Below, in pieces: positions 1-11,433 of a stretch of DNA of 64,000 bases. The stretch covers positions 190,001 to 254,000 of the forward strand of contig NZ_SKBR01000001.1 of assembly GCF_013450295.1 (NCBI RefSeq), in the 5' to 3' direction. The position numbers and the translations under genes are program-made. The notes below the pieces were generated by a model that saw only the letters and a program-made list of their open reading frames with translations, was not told the DNA's origin and ran no database searches. This DNA comes from Streptomyces sp. AJS327 (GTDB lineage: Bacteria; Actinomycetota; Actinomycetes; Streptomycetales; Streptomycetaceae). The number at the start of each line of letters is the position of its first letter. Positions within the stretch are counted from its first letter, which is position 1.

Positions 1-2465
<2,465 letters not shown>

Positions 2466-2605
2466 CGTAGGTGCTCGCGTTCACTGTGTGGTTTCTGAGA
2501 CAACGACTATTCTTCTTTGTTTATTTTTGAAGAGTGTGTTGCGTGTTTTCCATGCCGATGTGGCTCATGCCCTTGTTTGTGGGGGTGGGTTGTTGGTGTG
2601 GGTGT

Positions 2606-2725
2606 GTTTCGGTGGTTATAGCGGTGGGGGAACGCCCGGTTACATTCCGAACCCGGAAGCTAAGCCTGCCAGCGCCGATGGTACTGCGAGGGGGACCTCG
2701 TGGGAGAGTAGGTCACCGCCGAACT
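2606..2725 (+). rRNA. 5S ribosomal RNA
   Basis: A 120-base 5S rRNA lies about 140 bases after 23S. It starts GTTTCGGTGGTTATAGCG, contains the conserved CCGAACCCGGAAGCTAAG core and ends at CCGCCGAACTT, whose 3' strand pairs with the 5' strand to form helix I. The 23S-5S spacer (2466-2605) is unusually AT-rich for this genome, with T-rich runs around 2505-2530, as is typical for processed rRNA spacers. Confidence 0.97.
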
Positions 2726-2735
2726 TTGTGTGGTT

Positions 2736-2778
2736 GAGGCCCTGGAGGCCGGTGTGAGAGCACTGGTTCCAGGGCCTC
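2736..2778 (+). terminator. rRNA operon terminator
   Basis: A perfect 11-bp inverted repeat (GAGGCCCTGGA at 2736-2746 and TCCAGGGCCTC at 2768-2778) follows 5S rRNA by ten bases. Its right arm is followed by TTCGCGTTTG. It is best read as the terminator of the rRNA operon. Confidence 0.8.
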
Positions 2779-3098
2779 TTCGCGTTTGTGGGGTGTCGTT
2801 TTCTGAGGGTAGTGGTTTTCATGGGGGTGTCCCCGTGAGGGCCGCTGCCCTTTTTCGCGTTCAGAGAGGGATCGGGTGGGTGCTTTCTGGGGCTCGTCAT
2901 CTCCGGCCGATCCTCCGGGGCGAGGGTGAGCCCCAACTGGCACCGCGAGGGCGGTGTGGAGGTGACGGCCGACCACGTACGACCGGGCGCCGTCCAGGGG
3001 GAGTCGGCGCTGGGCGTTTCGGGCCATCAGGCTTCGAGGACGTCCTTCGGCACGGCGGTGGGACTGCCGGAGGGACAGGTGTAGGGATAGATATGACG
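2779..3098. other. intergenic region, no gene seen
   Basis: About 320 bases between the rRNA terminator and the terminator of the minus-strand gene at 3153. Reading frames through it lack a ribosome binding site and recognisable protein composition. I see no RNA gene or repeat in it. Confidence 0.6.
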
Positions 3099-3128
3099 AA
3101 GGGACGCCGCGGTGGTGCGGCGTCCCTT
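3099..3128 (-). terminator. terminator of the minus-strand membrane-protein gene
   Basis: A perfect 12-bp hairpin (AAGGGACGCCGC, loop GGTGGT, GCGGCGTCCCTT) lies 25 bases beyond the stop codon of the minus-strand gene ending at 3153. The symmetric A/T ends would also allow it to stop read-through from the rRNA side. Confidence 0.8.
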
Positions 3129-3152
3129 GTCGGTGGTGTGGATATCGGGGCG

Positions 3153-4379
3153 TCAGCGGCGAGTTGGCGGTGTCGCTGGGCCGTCCTCGCCGTAGCCGGG
3201 GACGCCAGCGGCTCGGGCCAGCTCCAGGTCGAGGGATTCGCGGCGGATGCGCTGGTCCAGGTAGAGGAGCGTGGTGATGCCCGCGGTGATCGGCAGGGCG
3301 ACGGTCGAGGAGAGCACGCCTCCGATTCCCGTGACGATCAGGTATGACCAACTGGTGTCCAACGAGCCTCCGAGACCGGCGTCTTCTGGGGGTTCGACGC
3401 CGACCGCCGCTGCGATCAGGGAGGTTGGCAGCTGCGCGAGGACGCCCACGATGAGGACGACGGCCAGGGCGACCAGTTGGACCCCGAACGTCCGCCACCA
3501 GGCGTTCTCGACGAGCTTCGCGGACCTGCGCAGCGCTGCGACGACGCCCTGCCGTTCGAGGACCAGGGCCGGTGCGGCGAGGCAGAAGCGGATCCAGAGC
3601 CAGACCGCCAGCACGATGCCCACCGCGCTGCCCAGGAGGATCAGGGAGGCTCCGCCCTCGTCCGAGCCCGCGGCCATCATCGCGGCACCGGGCACGACGC
3701 AGGCGACCACGGCGCCGATGATGATCAGGCCCAACAGCAGGGTGAGGCCGAGGACTCGGGACAGGTGACGGCGGCCGTCGTGCCATGCTTCGCCGGGCGT
3801 CACCCGCCGTCCGAGGACGGCCCGGCCGACGATGATCGTCAGGAGGGCGGTGATCAGCACGTTGCCGATGAGTATGACGACGCTGTCCGCGGCGAGCGCG
3901 CTGATGGATGACCTGAGCGCGGTGACCAGTTCTTCCGACGTCGGCTCGGGGTTGTCCTGGAGCGCGTTGAGCCCGTCACCGTCCAGCCAGTAGCGGGCCA
4001 CCAGCAGGGAGACCAGCTCAGTGACGAGCGCGACGGCGAACGTGAGGCCCAGCACCGTACGCCAGTGGGTGCGTGCCGTGCGGAACGCCCCTCCCACGAG
4101 CTCGCCGACGCTCAGGGGACGTAGGGGGACGACCCCGGGCTGGGGTGCGGAGCCGCCGCCTCCGGGACCTCGGCCGGGCCCGCCTGGGCGCGGGCCAGCG
4201 GTTCCCCAGCCGGGCGTCCGAGCCGGTGGAGGCTGGTCCGGGGACCAGTTGGGGCCGGGCTGGGCGGCGGGGGCGGGCCGCTCTCCACGGGGTGCGTCCC
4301 CACCCTCAGGGTTTCCGGAGGGGCGATCGGCCCCGGACTCGGAGGATCCGGAGGACGCCCGGCCCGGAGAGTCGTTCAC
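3153..4379 (-). CDS. multi-pass membrane protein with Pro/Gly-rich N-terminal tail
   Basis: The gene encodes 408 residues. The start is GTG at 4379, preceded by GAGGTGA at a good spacing. Residues 1-85 are a disordered Pro/Gly/Ser-rich cytoplasmic tail. The rest holds about six hydrophobic segments, for example around TVLGLTFAVALVTELVSLLV, VVILIGNVLITALLTIIVG and the run VLGLTLLLGLIIIGAVVAC. This layout matches the actinobacterial membrane proteins usually annotated as GPDPase_memb or DUF7847; no catalytic phosphodiesterase domain is present. It is divergent from mtnA across 134 bases and has its own terminator. The role is unknown; a scaffold in the envelope is the family-level guess. Confidence 0.85.
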   Translation of the reverse strand: MNDSPGRASSGSSESGADRPSGNPEGGDAPRGERPAPAAQPGPNWSPDQPPPARTPGWGTAGPRPGGPGRGPGGGGSAPQPGVVPLRPLSVGELVGGAFRTARTHWRTVLGLTFAVALVTELVSLLVARYWLDGDGLNALQDNPEPTSEELVTALRSSISALAADSVVILIGNVLITALLTIIVGRAVLGRRVTPGEAWHDGRRHLSRVLGLTLLLGLIIIGAVVACVVPGAAMMAAGSDEGGASLILLGSAVGIVLAVWLWIRFCLAAPALVLERQGVVAALRRSAKLVENAWWRTFGVQLVALAVVLIVGVLAQLPTSLIAAAVGVEPPEDAGLGGSLDTSWSYLIVTGIGGVLSSTVALPITAGITTLLYLDQRIRRESLDLELARAAGVPGYGEDGPATPPTRR

Positions 4380-4513
4380 GTGTGGTCACCTCGGGTCGTG
4401 TGGCGCTGTCGGCTGATTCTCAGCCATCGTGTCATGGGGCTGGTGGGCCCAAGGCGCCGGTGCTGGTGCGCGGGTGGCTTCTGGAGCCCCCCGTGAGGGG
4501 GCAGACTGTGCGG

Positions 4514-5629
4514 ATGGCTGGAGAATCTGTGCCCACCCTGCGCTGGGTGGAGCCGCCCACGGGGCCAGCGGTCGGGATCCTGGACCAGACGCGCCTTCCG
4601 GCGGAGGAGGTCGAGCTGGTATGCGCGGACGTGCCGTCCCTGGTGGAGGCGATCCAGCGGCTCGCGGTGCGGGGGGCACCAGCGCTGGGGCTGACGGGCG
4701 CCTACGGGGTGGCGCTGGCCGCGGTCCGTGGCGCGGATGTCGCGGAGGCCGCGGATCTGCTGGCGTACGCCCGGCCCACGGCGGTGAACCTCGGTTACGG
4801 CGTGCGCCGGACGGAGCGCGCGTACCGGGAGGCGCTGGGCCGGGGTGCCGCGGAGGCGGCCGCCGCGGCGCTGGCGGAGGCCCGTACGCTGCACCGGGAG
4901 GACGCCGAGGCGGCCGAGCGGATGGCGGCGCACGGCCGTACGCTGCTCCGCGAGCTGCTGCCGGAGGGGCCGATGCGGCTGCTCACCCACTGCAACACCG
5001 GGGCGCTGGTGTCGGGTGGCCGGGGGACCGCGCTGGGTGTGGTCAGCGCGGTGCACGAGGCGGGGGAACTGCGGAAGCTGTGGATTGACGAGACCCGGCC
5101 GCTGCTTCAGGGGGCGCGGCTCACGGCGTACGAGGCGGTGCGCGCGGGGATGGACCACGCGGTGCTGGCCGATGGTGCGGCGGGTTCGCTGTTCGGGGCG
5201 GGGGAGGTGGACGCGGTGCTGATCGGGGCGGACCGGGTCGCGGCGGACGGCTCGGTCGCGAACAAGGTGGGCAGCTATCCGCTGGCCGTGTTGGCGCGTT
5301 ACCACCGGGTGCCGTTCATCGTCGTCGCGCCGGTGTCCACGGTGGATCCGGAGACGGAGCGGGGCGCCGACATCGAGGTCGAGCACCGATCGGGGGACGA
5401 GGTGACCTGGTTCGGTTCGTCCTCCGGAGAGGGGAGAGGGGTGCGGACGGCTCCGGCTGGAGCCGCGGCGTACAACCCGGCCTTCGACGTGACACCGCCC
5501 GAGCTGGTCTCGGCGATCGTCACGGAGCGGGGCGTGGTGTCGCCGGTGACCGGGGAAGGACTGGCGGCGCTGTGTTCCACGTCACGGAGGGCAGAGCCAC
5601 GATCGGGCAATGGGATGATGAGTTCATGA
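4514..5629 (+). CDS. mtnA: S-methyl-5-thioribose-1-phosphate isomerase
   Basis: The 371-residue protein converts methylthioribose-1-phosphate to methylthioribulose-1-phosphate in the methionine salvage pathway and belongs to the eIF2B-like isomerase family. Cys160 (in LTHCNTGAL) and Asp240 (in GADRVAADG) fall exactly at the catalytic positions known for the Bacillus enzyme, and the N-terminal RGAPALGLTGAYG motif is typical. I chose ATG 4514 because the protein aligns from MAGESVPTLRW; there is no good Shine-Dalgarno sequence, and CAGACT lies six bases upstream, so a leaderless transcript is possible. The stop overlaps the mtrA start (ATGA at 5626-5629), which implies translational coupling to the two-component system. 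Confidence 0.95.
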   Translation: MAGESVPTLRWVEPPTGPAVGILDQTRLPAEEVELVCADVPSLVEAIQRLAVRGAPALGLTGAYGVALAAVRGADVAEAADLLAYARPTAVNLGYGVRRTERAYREALGRGAAEAAAAALAEARTLHREDAEAAERMAAHGRTLLRELLPEGPMRLLTHCNTGALVSGGRGTALGVVSAVHEAGELRKLWIDETRPLLQGARLTAYEAVRAGMDHAVLADGAAGSLFGAGEVDAVLIGADRVAADGSVANKVGSYPLAVLARYHRVPFIVVAPVSTVDPETERGADIEVEHRSGDEVTWFGSSSGEGRGVRTAPAGAAAYNPAFDVTPPELVSAIVTERGVVSPVTGEGLAALCSTSRRAEPRSGNGMMSS

Positions 5630-6303
5630 AGGGACGCGTCCTCGTCGTTGACGACGACACCGCACTGTCAGAGATGCTCGGCATCGTGCTGCGCGGCGAA
5701 GGCTTTGAACCGTCGTTCGTGGCGGACGGTGACAAGGCGCTCGCCGCGTTCCGTGAGACGAAGCCGGACCTGGTGCTGCTCGACCTGATGCTGCCGGGCC
5801 GGGACGGCATCGACGTGTGCCGGCTGATCCGGGCCGAGTCCGGGGTGCCCGTGGTCATGCTGACGGCCAAGAGCGACACGGTGGACGTCGTCGTGGGCCT
5901 GGAGTCCGGGGCCGATGACTACATCGTCAAGCCGTTCAAGCCGAAGGAGCTGGTGGCGCGGATCCGGGCCCGGCTGCGGAGGTCGGAGGAGCCCGCTCCG
6001 GAGCAGCTGGCGATCGGGGATCTGGTGATCGATGTCGCCGGTCACTCGGTCAAGCGGGAGGGGCAGTCGATCGCCTTGACGCCCCTGGAGTTCGACCTGC
6101 TGGTGGCGCTGGCGCGGAAGCCGTGGCAGGTGTTCACCCGTGAGGTGCTGTTGGAGCAGGTCTGGGGGTACCGGCACGCGGCGGACACGCGGCTGGTCAA
6201 CGTCCATGTGCAGCGGCTGCGGTCCAAGGTGGAGAAGGACCCGGAGCGTCCGGAGATCGTGGTGACGGTGCGCGGCGTGGGATACAAGGCCGGGCCCAGC
6301 TGA
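5626..6303 (+). CDS. mtrA: response regulator MtrA, OmpR/PhoB family
   Basis: The 225-residue DNA-binding response regulator has a receiver domain at 1-120 with the acidic pocket DDD at 9-11, phospho-acceptor Asp53 (LLDLMLPG) and Lys102 (IVKPF). A winged-helix OmpR-type domain at about 130-225 contains TPLEFDLLVALARKPWQV and VNVHVQRLRSKVE. It matches MtrA of actinobacteria, which controls development, cell-wall and osmotic genes in partnership with MtrB. Start ATG 5626 is fixed by the MKGRVLVVDDD N-terminus and overlaps the mtnA stop. One base separates its stop from the mtrB start, so mtrA, mtrB and lpqB are one transcription unit. Confidence 0.97.
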   Translation: MKGRVLVVDDDTALSEMLGIVLRGEGFEPSFVADGDKALAAFRETKPDLVLLDLMLPGRDGIDVCRLIRAESGVPVVMLTAKSDTVDVVVGLESGADDYIVKPFKPKELVARIRARLRRSEEPAPEQLAIGDLVIDVAGHSVKREGQSIALTPLEFDLLVALARKPWQVFTREVLLEQVWGYRHAADTRLVNVHVQRLRSKVEKDPERPEIVVTVRGVGYKAGPS

Positions 6304-6304
6304 G

Positions 6305-8386
6305 ATGTCGGTGAACGGTTCGGTCCGGCCCCCGGAGGGCGGGGGGCGGACCACGGACCGTGAGTCCGAAATGTCGAAGTTTCGGCGGTTGTGGCGCAGT
6401 GGGGTGCTCTTCTCCGACAGCCTCCTCCCGGAGGGCGCCACCGGCCCGCGCGCTCATCCGATGGTGCGGTTCTTCGTGCGCTGGGTGCGTCGGCCCCTGC
6501 TTCCGGTACTGCGGCTGTGGCGCCGGAACATCCAGCTTCGGGTGGTCGCGGCGACGCTGGCGATGACGCTCGGAGTGGTGTTGCTGCTCGGCGTGGTGGT
6601 GATCGGGCAGGTGCGGAACGGTCTGCTGGAGGCCAAGGAGAAGGCGGCGCAGAGCCAGGCGGCGGGCGGATTCGCCGCCGCCCAGCAGATGGCCGACGGG
6701 GTGGGCGCCACCCGTGGCGGCGAGGATGGCGCGGCGCGGAACGCGGGGCGGAGCGCGCAGAACGTCGGTACCTGGCTGAACAACCTGGTCGAACAGCTGG
6801 CCAGTGGTGGGCAGGGCGTCTACTCGGTGGTGGCGCTCGGTTCGCAGAACGACGAGGCGCCGTTCCTCGACTCGGGGACCGGTACCAGGGGCCCACGTTC
6901 CTCCGGCGATATCCGGCCGGAGGAGACGGTGCCCGCGGACCTGCGCCGCGCGTTGGACGAACAGCCCGGCACGCACCGCCGTTACGCGCGCGCACACCAC
7001 CAGAACGGGGACAGCGAGGCGGCGCTGATCGTCGGCAAGCGACTCAACGACCCGCGGGGTAACCCGTACCAGCTGTACTACGTCTATCCGTTCAGCCAGG
7101 AGGAGGAGTCGCTCACGCTGGTGAAGGGGACGCTCGCCACCGCGGGGGTCTTCGTGGTCGTGCTCTTCGGCGCGATCGCCTGGCTGGTGGTGCGGCAGGT
7201 GGTGACCCCCGTGCGGATGGCCGCGGGGATCTCGGAGCGGCTGGCGGCCGGGAGGCTCCAGGAGCGGATGAAGGTCACCGGCGAGGACGACATCGCGCGG
7301 CTCGGCGAGTCCTTCAACAAGATGGCCAAGAATCTCCAGCTCAAGATTCACCAGCTGGAGGACCTGTCCCGGATGCAGCGCCGGTTCGTCTCGGACGTGT
7401 CCCACGAACTGCGTACCCCGCTGACGACGGTGCGGATGGCGGCGGACGTGATCCACGAGGCGCGGGACGACTTCGATCCGGTCACCGCTCGCTCGGCCGA
7501 GCTGCTGCTCGGTCAGCTGGACCGGTTCGAGTCGCTGCTCGCGGACCTGCTGGAGATCAGCCGGTTCGACGCGGGGGCGGCCAACCTGGAGGCGTCCCCG
7601 GTCGATCTGCGGAACGTGGTGCGAGGGGTGGTGACCGGTGCCGAGCCGCTCGCGGAGTGCAAGGGCAGCCGGATCCTGATCACGGGTGACGAGCGGCCGG
7701 TCGTTGTCGAAGCCGACAGTCGCCGGATCGAGCGGGTGTTGCGCAACCTCGTCGACAACGCGGTCGAACACGGTGAGGGACGCGACGTGGTCGTGCGGCT
7801 GGCCTCGGCGCAGGGCACGGTGGCGGTGGCGGTGCGGGACTACGGCGTCGGACTGCGGAAGACCGAGGTTGACCGGGTCTTCAACCGTTTCTGGCGGGCC
7901 GATCCCGCCCGGGCTCGCACCACCGGTGGCTCCGGCCTCGGCCTCTCCATCGCCCTGGAGGACGCGCGGCTGCACGGCGGCTGGCTCCAGGCGTGGGGCG
8001 AGCCGGGGGGCGGTTCCCAGTTCCGGCTCACTCTTCCGTGTGCGGCGGGGGACGCGCTCCGGGCGTCCCCCATCCCGCTGGAACCGGCCGACTCGCGCCG
8101 CAAGCGTGGTCTGGGCGCGGTCGTCCCGGCCCGGGCGGACGACGCGGTTCCGCCGTCCACCCCCGGCGCTGCGAAGTCGGCGGCTTCGGCGACGTCCGTG
8201 AACTCCGCGGCGTCCGTGGCGCCCGCCGTCCCCACGCGGGCCGCCATCGAGCCGTCGTCCGCGAAGGAGCCGGGCGGCGCGCGGGCGGAGACGAACGGCG
8301 CGGACCGGCGGCGGGGCGCGGACGGGGTACGGACGGGGGCGCGGGACGCTCAGGAGACCTGGGAGGGCAGCGGCGATGACGGCTGA
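6305..8386 (+). CDS. mtrB: sensor histidine kinase MtrB
   Basis: The 693-residue membrane kinase has TM1 at about 79-103, an extracytoplasmic sensor region at about 104-272, TM2 at about 275-298, a HAMP linker, and a HisKA dimerisation domain with His367 in DVSHELRTPL. The HATPase domain shows the N box (NLVDNAVEHGEG), the G1 box (DYGVGL) and the G2 box (GGSGLGLSIA). After residue 590 there is a disordered Ala/Ser/Pro-rich cytoplasmic tail. Its start is one base after the mtrA stop, and its end overlaps lpqB by 11 bases. Known role: autophosphorylation and phosphotransfer to MtrA Asp53; in mycobacteria the LpqB lipoprotein modulates it. Confidence 0.97.
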   Translation: MSVNGSVRPPEGGGRTTDRESEMSKFRRLWRSGVLFSDSLLPEGATGPRAHPMVRFFVRWVRRPLLPVLRLWRRNIQLRVVAATLAMTLGVVLLLGVVVIGQVRNGLLEAKEKAAQSQAAGGFAAAQQMADGVGATRGGEDGAARNAGRSAQNVGTWLNNLVEQLASGGQGVYSVVALGSQNDEAPFLDSGTGTRGPRSSGDIRPEETVPADLRRALDEQPGTHRRYARAHHQNGDSEAALIVGKRLNDPRGNPYQLYYVYPFSQEEESLTLVKGTLATAGVFVVVLFGAIAWLVVRQVVTPVRMAAGISERLAAGRLQERMKVTGEDDIARLGESFNKMAKNLQLKIHQLEDLSRMQRRFVSDVSHELRTPLTTVRMAADVIHEARDDFDPVTARSAELLLGQLDRFESLLADLLEISRFDAGAANLEASPVDLRNVVRGVVTGAEPLAECKGSRILITGDERPVVVEADSRRIERVLRNLVDNAVEHGEGRDVVVRLASAQGTVAVAVRDYGVGLRKTEVDRVFNRFWRADPARARTTGGSGLGLSIALEDARLHGGWLQAWGEPGGGSQFRLTLPCAAGDALRASPIPLEPADSRRKRGLGAVVPARADDAVPPSTPGAAKSAASATSVNSAASVAPAVPTRAAIEPSSAKEPGGARAETNGADRRRGADGVRTGARDAQETWEGSGDDG

Positions 8387-10283
8387 GCGCCGAATAACCC
8401 GGTACGGGAGCGCTGAACCGCGCGCCGGACGGGGGCGGCGGAGCGCGCCTCGGTCCCGGGCCCCGCGGTGTGCCGGTGTGCTGCTCGCGGCGGTGGGACT
8501 GCTGCTGTCGGGCTGCGCCTCGATGCCGGACGGCGGGAAGGTGGATCACGTCGACTCGTCACACCGGACCGATTCCGACTCGCAGGTCCGGGTGTTCAGC
8601 GTCAGCCCGCAGAAGGGCGAGACGCCGCAGCAGATCGTCCGTGGCTTCCTGGAGGCCACCACGAGCGACGAGGCGGCGTTCGGCACGGCGCGGCAGTACC
8701 TCACCGACGAGGCGCGCGACCGCTGGGACCCGTTCGCCAGGACCACGGTGCTCTCCGAGGGGCCCAGCGCCGAACCGCAGGGCCACCGTTCGAACGGGCG
8801 GGACTCCTACGGCGGTGATGACGGCCCGTACACCGTGCGGGTCTCCGGTCCGCGTATGGCGATCGTGGACCGCGACAAGGCGTACGCGCCCCGGGGCGGC
8901 ACCTTCCAACGGGCGTTCGACCTGGTCAAGGTTGGTGGCGAGTGGCGGATCGACCGGCTGCCCGACGGCCTGGTCCTCGGGGAGTCGGACTTCCAGCGGA
9001 TATACCGGCCGATCAACACGTACTACTACGCCCGGCTGGCACCGGACGTGGTGGAGGGCGGCCAGGACGTGCTGGTCGCCGACCCCGTCTACCTGCGCCG
9101 CCGGATAGACCCGGTGACCCAGACGGTGACCGCGCTGCTCAAGGGGCCCTCGGACTGGCTGCGGCCGGTGGTGACCTCGGCGTTCCCCCGGGGCTCGGCG
9201 CTCGCGCCACGGCAGCGGCTCTCCCTGGACGACTCGGGCGCCCTGACCGTGCGGCTGAACGAGGCGGGGGCGGGGGCCGAACGCGGGCGCTGTGTGCGCA
9301 TGGCCGCCCAGACCCTGCACACCGTGCAGAACCAGGCGTCGGCCAAGGTCAGCAAGGTGGCGCTGGAGGGGCCGGACGGCGAGGACCTCTGTTCGCAGAC
9401 GCGGGAGCAGGCCGAGGAGTACGAGCCGGGCCGCCTCAACGGCCGGGCCGAGCACCAGTACTTCATCGACAAGAAGCACCGAGTCTCCGCCCTCGCGGGC
9501 AGCAGCGAGCGCGCGAAGCCGGTCACCGGGCCGCTCGGCAGCGGCGAGACGGAGATGGGTGGCATCGCCGTCAACCGGGTGGAGGAGATGGGCGCCGCCG
9601 TCTCCCGGGGCCGGGGCGAACTGTACGTCTCCTCGCTGGAGGACGCCGGTCCGCTGCCGAAACCGCTGGTCACCAGCGGCGCGAAGCGGGAGGAGGACCG
9701 GCTGTCCGTGCCGAGCTGGGACGGCCTGGGCGACCTCTGGGTGGCTGACCGGGACCCCGACGGGCAGCGGCTGCTGCGCTCCCGAGGGGGAGAGGAGAAG
9801 CCGCAGGAGGTCAGGGTGCCGGGACTCGGCAAGGACCGGCGTATCGAGTCGCTGAAGGTCTCCTCGGACGGGGTGCGGATCGCGCTGCGCATCCGGGAGC
9901 CGGACGGCGACGCCTCGCTGCGGCTCGGCAGGGTGGAGCGGTACGGCAGCAACGCGGACTCGCGGGCCAGGATCGCGGACCTGCGGCCCCTCGCACCCCA
10001 GTTGGAGGACGTGGTCGCCGCGTCCTGGGCGGGCGGCAGCACGCTGGTGGTGGTCGGACGGCAGTCCGGCAGCGTCCAGCAGTTGCAGTACCTGGAAACG
10101 GACGGCTCCGTCTCCAACCAGCCGGCGCTGCCCGGGATCAACGACGTGACCGGCGTCGCCGCCTCGGAGGACCAGAGCAAGCCGCTGCTGGCCGACTCGG
10201 AGGACGGGATCGTGCGGCTGCCGCCGGACGCCAACTGGAAGCGGGTCACCGACGGCGGATCGGCCCCGGCCTACCCGGGCTGA
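8376..10283 (+). CDS. lpqB: lipoprotein LpqB, MtrAB accessory protein
   Basis: The 635-residue protein has a long Arg-rich n-region (1-31), a hydrophobic core and the lipobox LLSGC with Cys47 as the lipidation site, so it should sit on the outer face of the membrane. The middle part (about 75-300) fits a GerMN-type domain, and the C-terminal half (about 340-600) fits the LpqB beta-propeller. The start codon lies inside the mtrB 3' end (11-base overlap), giving translational coupling. In mycobacteria LpqB contacts the MtrB sensor domain and tunes MtrA phosphorylation; the same role is inferred here from gene order. Confidence 0.95.
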   Translation: MTAERRITRYGSAEPRAGRGRRSAPRSRAPRCAGVLLAAVGLLLSGCASMPDGGKVDHVDSSHRTDSDSQVRVFSVSPQKGETPQQIVRGFLEATTSDEAAFGTARQYLTDEARDRWDPFARTTVLSEGPSAEPQGHRSNGRDSYGGDDGPYTVRVSGPRMAIVDRDKAYAPRGGTFQRAFDLVKVGGEWRIDRLPDGLVLGESDFQRIYRPINTYYYARLAPDVVEGGQDVLVADPVYLRRRIDPVTQTVTALLKGPSDWLRPVVTSAFPRGSALAPRQRLSLDDSGALTVRLNEAGAGAERGRCVRMAAQTLHTVQNQASAKVSKVALEGPDGEDLCSQTREQAEEYEPGRLNGRAEHQYFIDKKHRVSALAGSSERAKPVTGPLGSGETEMGGIAVNRVEEMGAAVSRGRGELYVSSLEDAGPLPKPLVTSGAKREEDRLSVPSWDGLGDLWVADRDPDGQRLLRSRGGEEKPQEVRVPGLGKDRRIESLKVSSDGVRIALRIREPDGDASLRLGRVERYGSNADSRARIADLRPLAPQLEDVVAASWAGGSTLVVVGRQSGSVQQLQYLETDGSVSNQPALPGINDVTGVAASEDQSKPLLADSEDGIVRLPPDANWKRVTDGGSAPAYPG

Positions 10284-10304
10284 GCCGGTGCGCCGGGCCG
10301 CGCC

Positions 10305-10351
10305 CCCTGCTCCCTGCTCCCTGCTCCCTGCTCCCTGCTCCCTGCTCCCTG
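10305..10351. repeat. heptanucleotide tandem array (CCCTGCT, about 6.7 copies)
   Basis: Six perfect head-to-tail copies of CCCTGCT (10305-10346) are followed by a partial CCCTG, 22 bases after the lpqB stop. The array is non-coding on the plus strand. Length heterogeneity between strains would be expected from slipped-strand replication. Confidence 0.95.
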
Positions 10352-10525
10352 TCATGGTCTCGCCCCGCTCGGGTCCGGGTGGCGAGAACGGGTCGCGGGG
10401 CCTGAGCCCGGGCAGGCCCCGGTGGGGTGGGTGCCGGGACGCGGCAGCTGGCGGCCACCGCCTAACCGCAGGTCAGGTAACGCGCTGACCAGGAGTTTTC
10501 CAGGGGTTTCCGACCGGTTCGGGAG

Positions 10526-10534
10526 TTATCCACA
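10526..10534. promoter_or_regulatory. single DnaA-box-like site upstream of the comF-like gene
   Basis: TTATCCACA is a perfect match to the E. coli DnaA box; the Streptomyces preference is TTGTCCACA. It lies 41 bases before the comF-like start codon, in the only gap between lpqB and that gene. I saw no second box nearby, so it is a regulatory candidate and not an origin. Confidence 0.45.
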
Positions 10535-10574
10535 GGGGTGGTAGCCGGTGGGGCGTGCTGCCAGAGTGGGAGCC

Positions 10575-11312
10575 ATGCGAGGGCTTTGGCAGACGCTCCT
10601 GAGAGAGCTGGCGGGACTGCTCCTGCCCGTGGACTGCGCCGGATGCGGCGCACCGCGGACGCGGGACGGCCTGTGTGTGGGGTGCGCACGCGCCCTTCTC
10701 GGCACCGCCCCGTGGCGGGCCGGTGCCTCCTCCCTGTTCCCCGGCCTTCCCCCGGTCTACGCGGTCGGCACCTACGGAGACGAGATACGCGCGGTCCTGC
10801 TCGCGCACAAGGAACGGGGCGCCCTGCGGCTGGCGGCTCCCCTGGGATCGGCGCTGGCCCGTGCGGTGCGCCGGGTGGACAGCCTGGACGGTGGGCGCGG
10901 TGCCGAGGGCGGGGCCCCCGACGGGCGGATACCTCCGGTGACCCTGGTGCCGGTTCCCTCGGCCCGGCGGTCGACCGCGCGTCGTGGCCATGATCCGGTG
11001 CGTCGGCTGGCGGTCGCGGCGGCCCGTGCCCTGCGCGCTGAGGGGTTCCCGGCCAGGGTGCTGCCGGTGCTGCGCCAGCGCCGGGCGGTGGCCGACCAGG
11101 CGGGGCTGAGCGCCACCCGGCGCGCGCGGAACATCGGCGGGGCGCTGGAGGCGCTGCCCGGCAGCGGCCGTGCGCTCGGTGGTGCCCCGGTGGTGCTGGT
11201 GGACGATCTGATGACCACCGGCGCCACGCTCGGCGAGGCCGTCCGTGCGGTGCGGGCCGGTTCGGGCCGGGTGACGGGCGCGGCCGTGCTCGCGGTGCGG
11301 ACCGGTGGCTGA
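10575..11312 (+). CDS. ComF-family phosphoribosyltransferase-like protein
   Basis: The 245-residue protein begins with a Cys-rich zinc motif (CAGCGAPRTRDGLCVGC, about residues 19-35) and ends in a type I phosphoribosyltransferase fold whose PRPP loop is VVLVDDLMTTGATL. The segment QAGLSATRRARNIGGALE is the typical ComF helix-loop. ATG 10575 has GGGAG upstream and gives MRGLWQTLLREL, as in relatives. ComF proteins take part in DNA uptake in competent species; in Streptomyces, where classical competence is unknown, the function is open. Its gene stands alone after the heptamer array and DnaA box. Confidence 0.9.
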   Translation: MRGLWQTLLRELAGLLLPVDCAGCGAPRTRDGLCVGCARALLGTAPWRAGASSLFPGLPPVYAVGTYGDEIRAVLLAHKERGALRLAAPLGSALARAVRRVDSLDGGRGAEGGAPDGRIPPVTLVPVPSARRSTARRGHDPVRRLAVAAARALRAEGFPARVLPVLRQRRAVADQAGLSATRRARNIGGALEALPGSGRALGGAPVVLVDDLMTTGATLGEAVRAVRAGSGRVTGAAVLAVRTGG

Positions 11313-11433
11313 GGGGAGGACTCCACTCCGGGGCGGGAGCCGGCGGCGGCGCGAGAGGCGGTACATCGTCGCAGGTGGGGAGCAGCGAAATTCGGCGGCG
11401 AATCCCAGGTACGTATCAGTAGGGGGTGCCGCG

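Noticed and set aside
2713..3786. A 357-residue minus-strand frame running into the 5S/terminator region
   Set aside because: It is out of phase with the real membrane-protein gene, overlaps the terminators and is Arg/Pro-rich throughout.
10520..10540. Replication origin at the DnaA box
   Set aside because: Only one box is present and there is no dnaA/dnaN context.
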